Source of the DNA: Dehalococcoidales bacterium
GTDB taxonomy: Bacteria; Chloroflexota; Dehalococcoidia; Dehalococcoidales; UBA2162
Length of the DNA stretch: 6,541 nt
Assembly (NCBI GenBank): GCA_002685815.1
Contig: NYYM01000039.1
Coordinates: forward strand, 9,003-15,543
Direction: 5' to 3'
Shown: in pieces, positions 5,476 to 6,541 of the stretch
Layout of the letters: each line of letters opens with the position of its first letter
Position numbering within the stretch: position 1 is the stretch's first letter
The notes under the pieces: generated by a model
The model's input: only the letters and a program-made list of their open reading frames with translations
What the model was told of the DNA's origin: nothing
Database searches by the model: none
Position numbers and translations under genes: made by a program

Positions 5476-5730
5476 ATGGCCAAAAAGGGATACACACCGG
5501 AACAGATCATCAACAAGCTCCGAGAGGCGGAATTACTTCTTCAACGAGGAGAAACCGTTGCCGTAATCAGCAAAAAGATCAGCTGGCGTAAAGAGTATGG
5601 TGGAATGAGGATAGAACAGGCCAAGAAGCTCAAGAGCCTCGAGAAAGAGAATACCCGGCTGAAGAAGCTGGTAGCCGATATCTCTCTGGACAATGCCATA
5701 CTGAAAGAGGTAGCGGAGGGAAACTTCTAA
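5476..5730 (+). CDS. IS3-family transposase OrfA with a shortened helix-turn-helix
   Basis: The 84-residue product begins KKGYTPEQIINKLREAE (3-19), the usual IS407-type OrfA N-terminus, and ends with a leucine-rich coiled coil, KLKSLEKENTRLKKLVADIS, then LDNAILKEVAEGNF. OrfA binds the terminal repeats and partners OrfB. Between TVA (27-29) and WRKEYGG (37-43) this copy has only seven residues (VISKKIS), where related proteins have about fifteen, including a segment like GISEQTYYR. About 24 bases seem lost in frame, removing the turn and recognition helix. The hexamer ATCAGC occurs twice here, which may have favoured deletion. ATG 5476 has GAGGGGGA six bases upstream. DNA binding is probably impaired; comparison is from memory of the family. 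Confidence 0.88.
   Translation: MAKKGYTPEQIINKLREAELLLQRGETVAVISKKISWRKEYGGMRIEQAKKLKSLEKENTRLKKLVADISLDNAILKEVAEGNF
5718..5724 (+). other. Slippery heptamer for -1 frameshifting, G-GGA-AAC
   Basis: The heptamer GGGAAAC fits X-XXY-YYZ with GGA and AAC as in-frame orfA codons, two codons before the orfA stop TAA. A -1 slip lets ribosomes continue at CTT (5724) into the orfB frame, as needed to make the OrfAB transposase. A downstream stimulatory structure is not obvious; only a CCGG/CCGG pair (near 5747-5762) is seen. Confidence 0.55.
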
Positions 5731-6541
5731 GCCCGTTAAAGAGACGCCGGGTGATGATCCGGGTTCAAGGTAAGCTTGGAGTCTCAGAGAGGCGGGCATG
5801 TAAAGTACTGGAGCAGTCCAGGTCTACCCAACGCCGTACACAGATAGAGCCATCCGATGAACAGCAACTCACCGGTGATATTATTGCCCTGGCGACAAAG
5901 TACGGCAGGTATGGTTATCGCAGGATAACAGCCTTGTTAAATAATGAGTATGGGTGGAGAGTAAATCACAAGAGAGTGGAGAGGATATGGAGGCAAGAAG
6001 GCTTGAAGGTGCCGAAGAAGCAGCCAAAGCGGAAAAGATTATGGCTAAATGACGGGTCTTGTATCAGATTGAGACCAGAATACAAGGACCACGTCTGGAG
6101 TTATGATTTCGTGACGACCAGGACATCAGATGGCAAGGCTTTTCGAATGCTCAATATTATCGACGAATACTCAAGAGGGTGTCTGGCGATACTGGTCCAA
6201 AGGAAGATTACCTCACAGGACGTCATAGACCGGTTATTTGAGCTATTTATCATGAAGGGGATACCTGAGCATATCCGCTCGGATAACGGGCCTGAATTTA
6301 CAGCTAAGGCGATAAGAGACTGGTTGAACACGATAGGAGTGAAGACATTGTTTATCGAACCGGGCAGTCCCTGGGAGAACGGATACATCGAGTCCTTCAA
6401 CGGAAAGCTAAGAAATGAATTATTAGACAGGGAGATATTTACCACACTGGCAGAAGCGAAGGTCTTGATTAAACAGTGGAGGATGGAGTATAATCACATC
6501 CGACCTCATAGTTCGCTTGGTTACCGTCCTCCTGCTCCTGA
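5724..6541 (+). CDS. IS3-family transposase OrfB (DDE integrase core), C-terminal tail outside window
   Basis: The frame -1 to orfA is open from the overlap to the window edge, about 272 codons without a stop. It begins PLKRRRVMIRVQGKLGVSER and then carries the HTH_21-like KYGRYGYRRITALLN. The rve core follows, with catalytic Asp in WSYDF (6105-6107), Asp in RSDNGPEF (6282-6284) and Glu in GYIESFNGKLR (6390-6392), giving exact DD(35)E spacing. The end, YNHIRPHSSLGYRPPAP, is the usual C-terminal signature, so only a few residues are missing. OrfB catalyses strand cleavage and joining, normally as an OrfAB fusion made by frameshifting. The start given is the first codon after the slip; an independent start at GTG 5751 or ATG 5754 is possible. 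All catalytic residues are intact. Confidence 0.95.

Larger units (their letters stand above)
5422..6541 (+). mobile_element. IS3-family insertion sequence (IS407-like), right end outside window
   Basis: The element has the IS3 layout: orfA, a -1 frameshift region, then orfB with a DD(35)E integrase core. The left end is placed at about 5422, where TGACCTGCCCCCCTAAAACG resembles the C-rich terminal repeats of this group and begins 54 bases before orfA. The matching right repeat and any target duplication are beyond 6541, so the exact boundary is inferred. It lies 77 bases downstream of tRNA-Leu in the same orientation. Confidence 0.88.

Noticed and set aside
5136..5516. 126-codon minus-strand reading frame.
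   Set aside because: It runs through the antisense of tRNA-Leu and yields KGGLEPPRLATPDPKSGPSANS, the familiar false translation of that tRNA; it also crosses the IS left end.
6101..6445. 114-codon minus-strand reading frame in the IS.
   Set aside because: Antisense of the intact DD(35)E core of OrfB.
1..6541. CRISPR array, phage genes, toxin-antitoxin or defence system.
   Set aside because: No regularly spaced direct repeats, cas or phage structural genes, or toxin-antitoxin pair could be seen on either strand.

Overview
The window is a moderately GC-rich bacterial chromosome segment with compact housekeeping genes, three gene-poor gaps of roughly 350 to 520 bases, one tRNA and the 5' part of an insertion sequence. 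A Memo-AMMECR1 fusion, a short nitroreductase, a RarA-type AAA+ ATPase and an intergenic mosaic of MAG-type dispersed repeats suggest an anaerobic, uncultured lineage. Chloroflexota (Dehalococcoidia-like) is my best guess, but it is an inference and no rRNA or other decisive marker is present.

Positions 1-1029 hold the 3' part of a Memo/AMMECR1 fusion gene (AmmeMemoRadiSam proteins B and A in one chain), followed by a plausible intrinsic terminator (1076-1113). The gap 1030-1395 then contains dispersed-repeat fragments and a candidate promoter. Next come three forward genes that look like one operon: a nitroreductase-family flavoprotein (1396-1965), rarA/mgsA (2013-3383) and a COG2945-like alpha/beta hydrolase (3380-4024). 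The hydrolase starts on a TTG that overlaps the rarA stop codon.

From 4025 to 4540 there is no conventional gene. The minus strand there carries a well-formed candidate RNA gene: a TTGACA-containing promoter (4423-4451), about 265 nt of hairpin-rich sequence, and a strong stem-loop plus T-tract terminator (4154-4190). Inside it lies a 14-codon reading frame with a near-perfect Shine-Dalgarno sequence (4324-4368). I cannot assign this RNA to a known family. It is the most likely undescribed element in the window.

acpS (holo-ACP synthase) lies on the minus strand at 4541-4906, with an extended -10 promoter upstream and a long imperfect hairpin just past its stop codon. A further gap (4907-5259) has the divergent promoters of acpS and of tRNA-Leu(UAG) (5260-5344, CCA encoded), plus two adjacent hairpins.

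From about 5422 to the window end is an IS3-family (IS407-like) insertion sequence. Its orfA (5476-5730) appears to have lost about eight residues of its helix-turn-helix. A G-GGA-AAC slippery heptamer sits just before the orfA stop. orfB, a DD(35)E transposase in the -1 frame, is open to the window edge and lacks only its C-terminal tail here.
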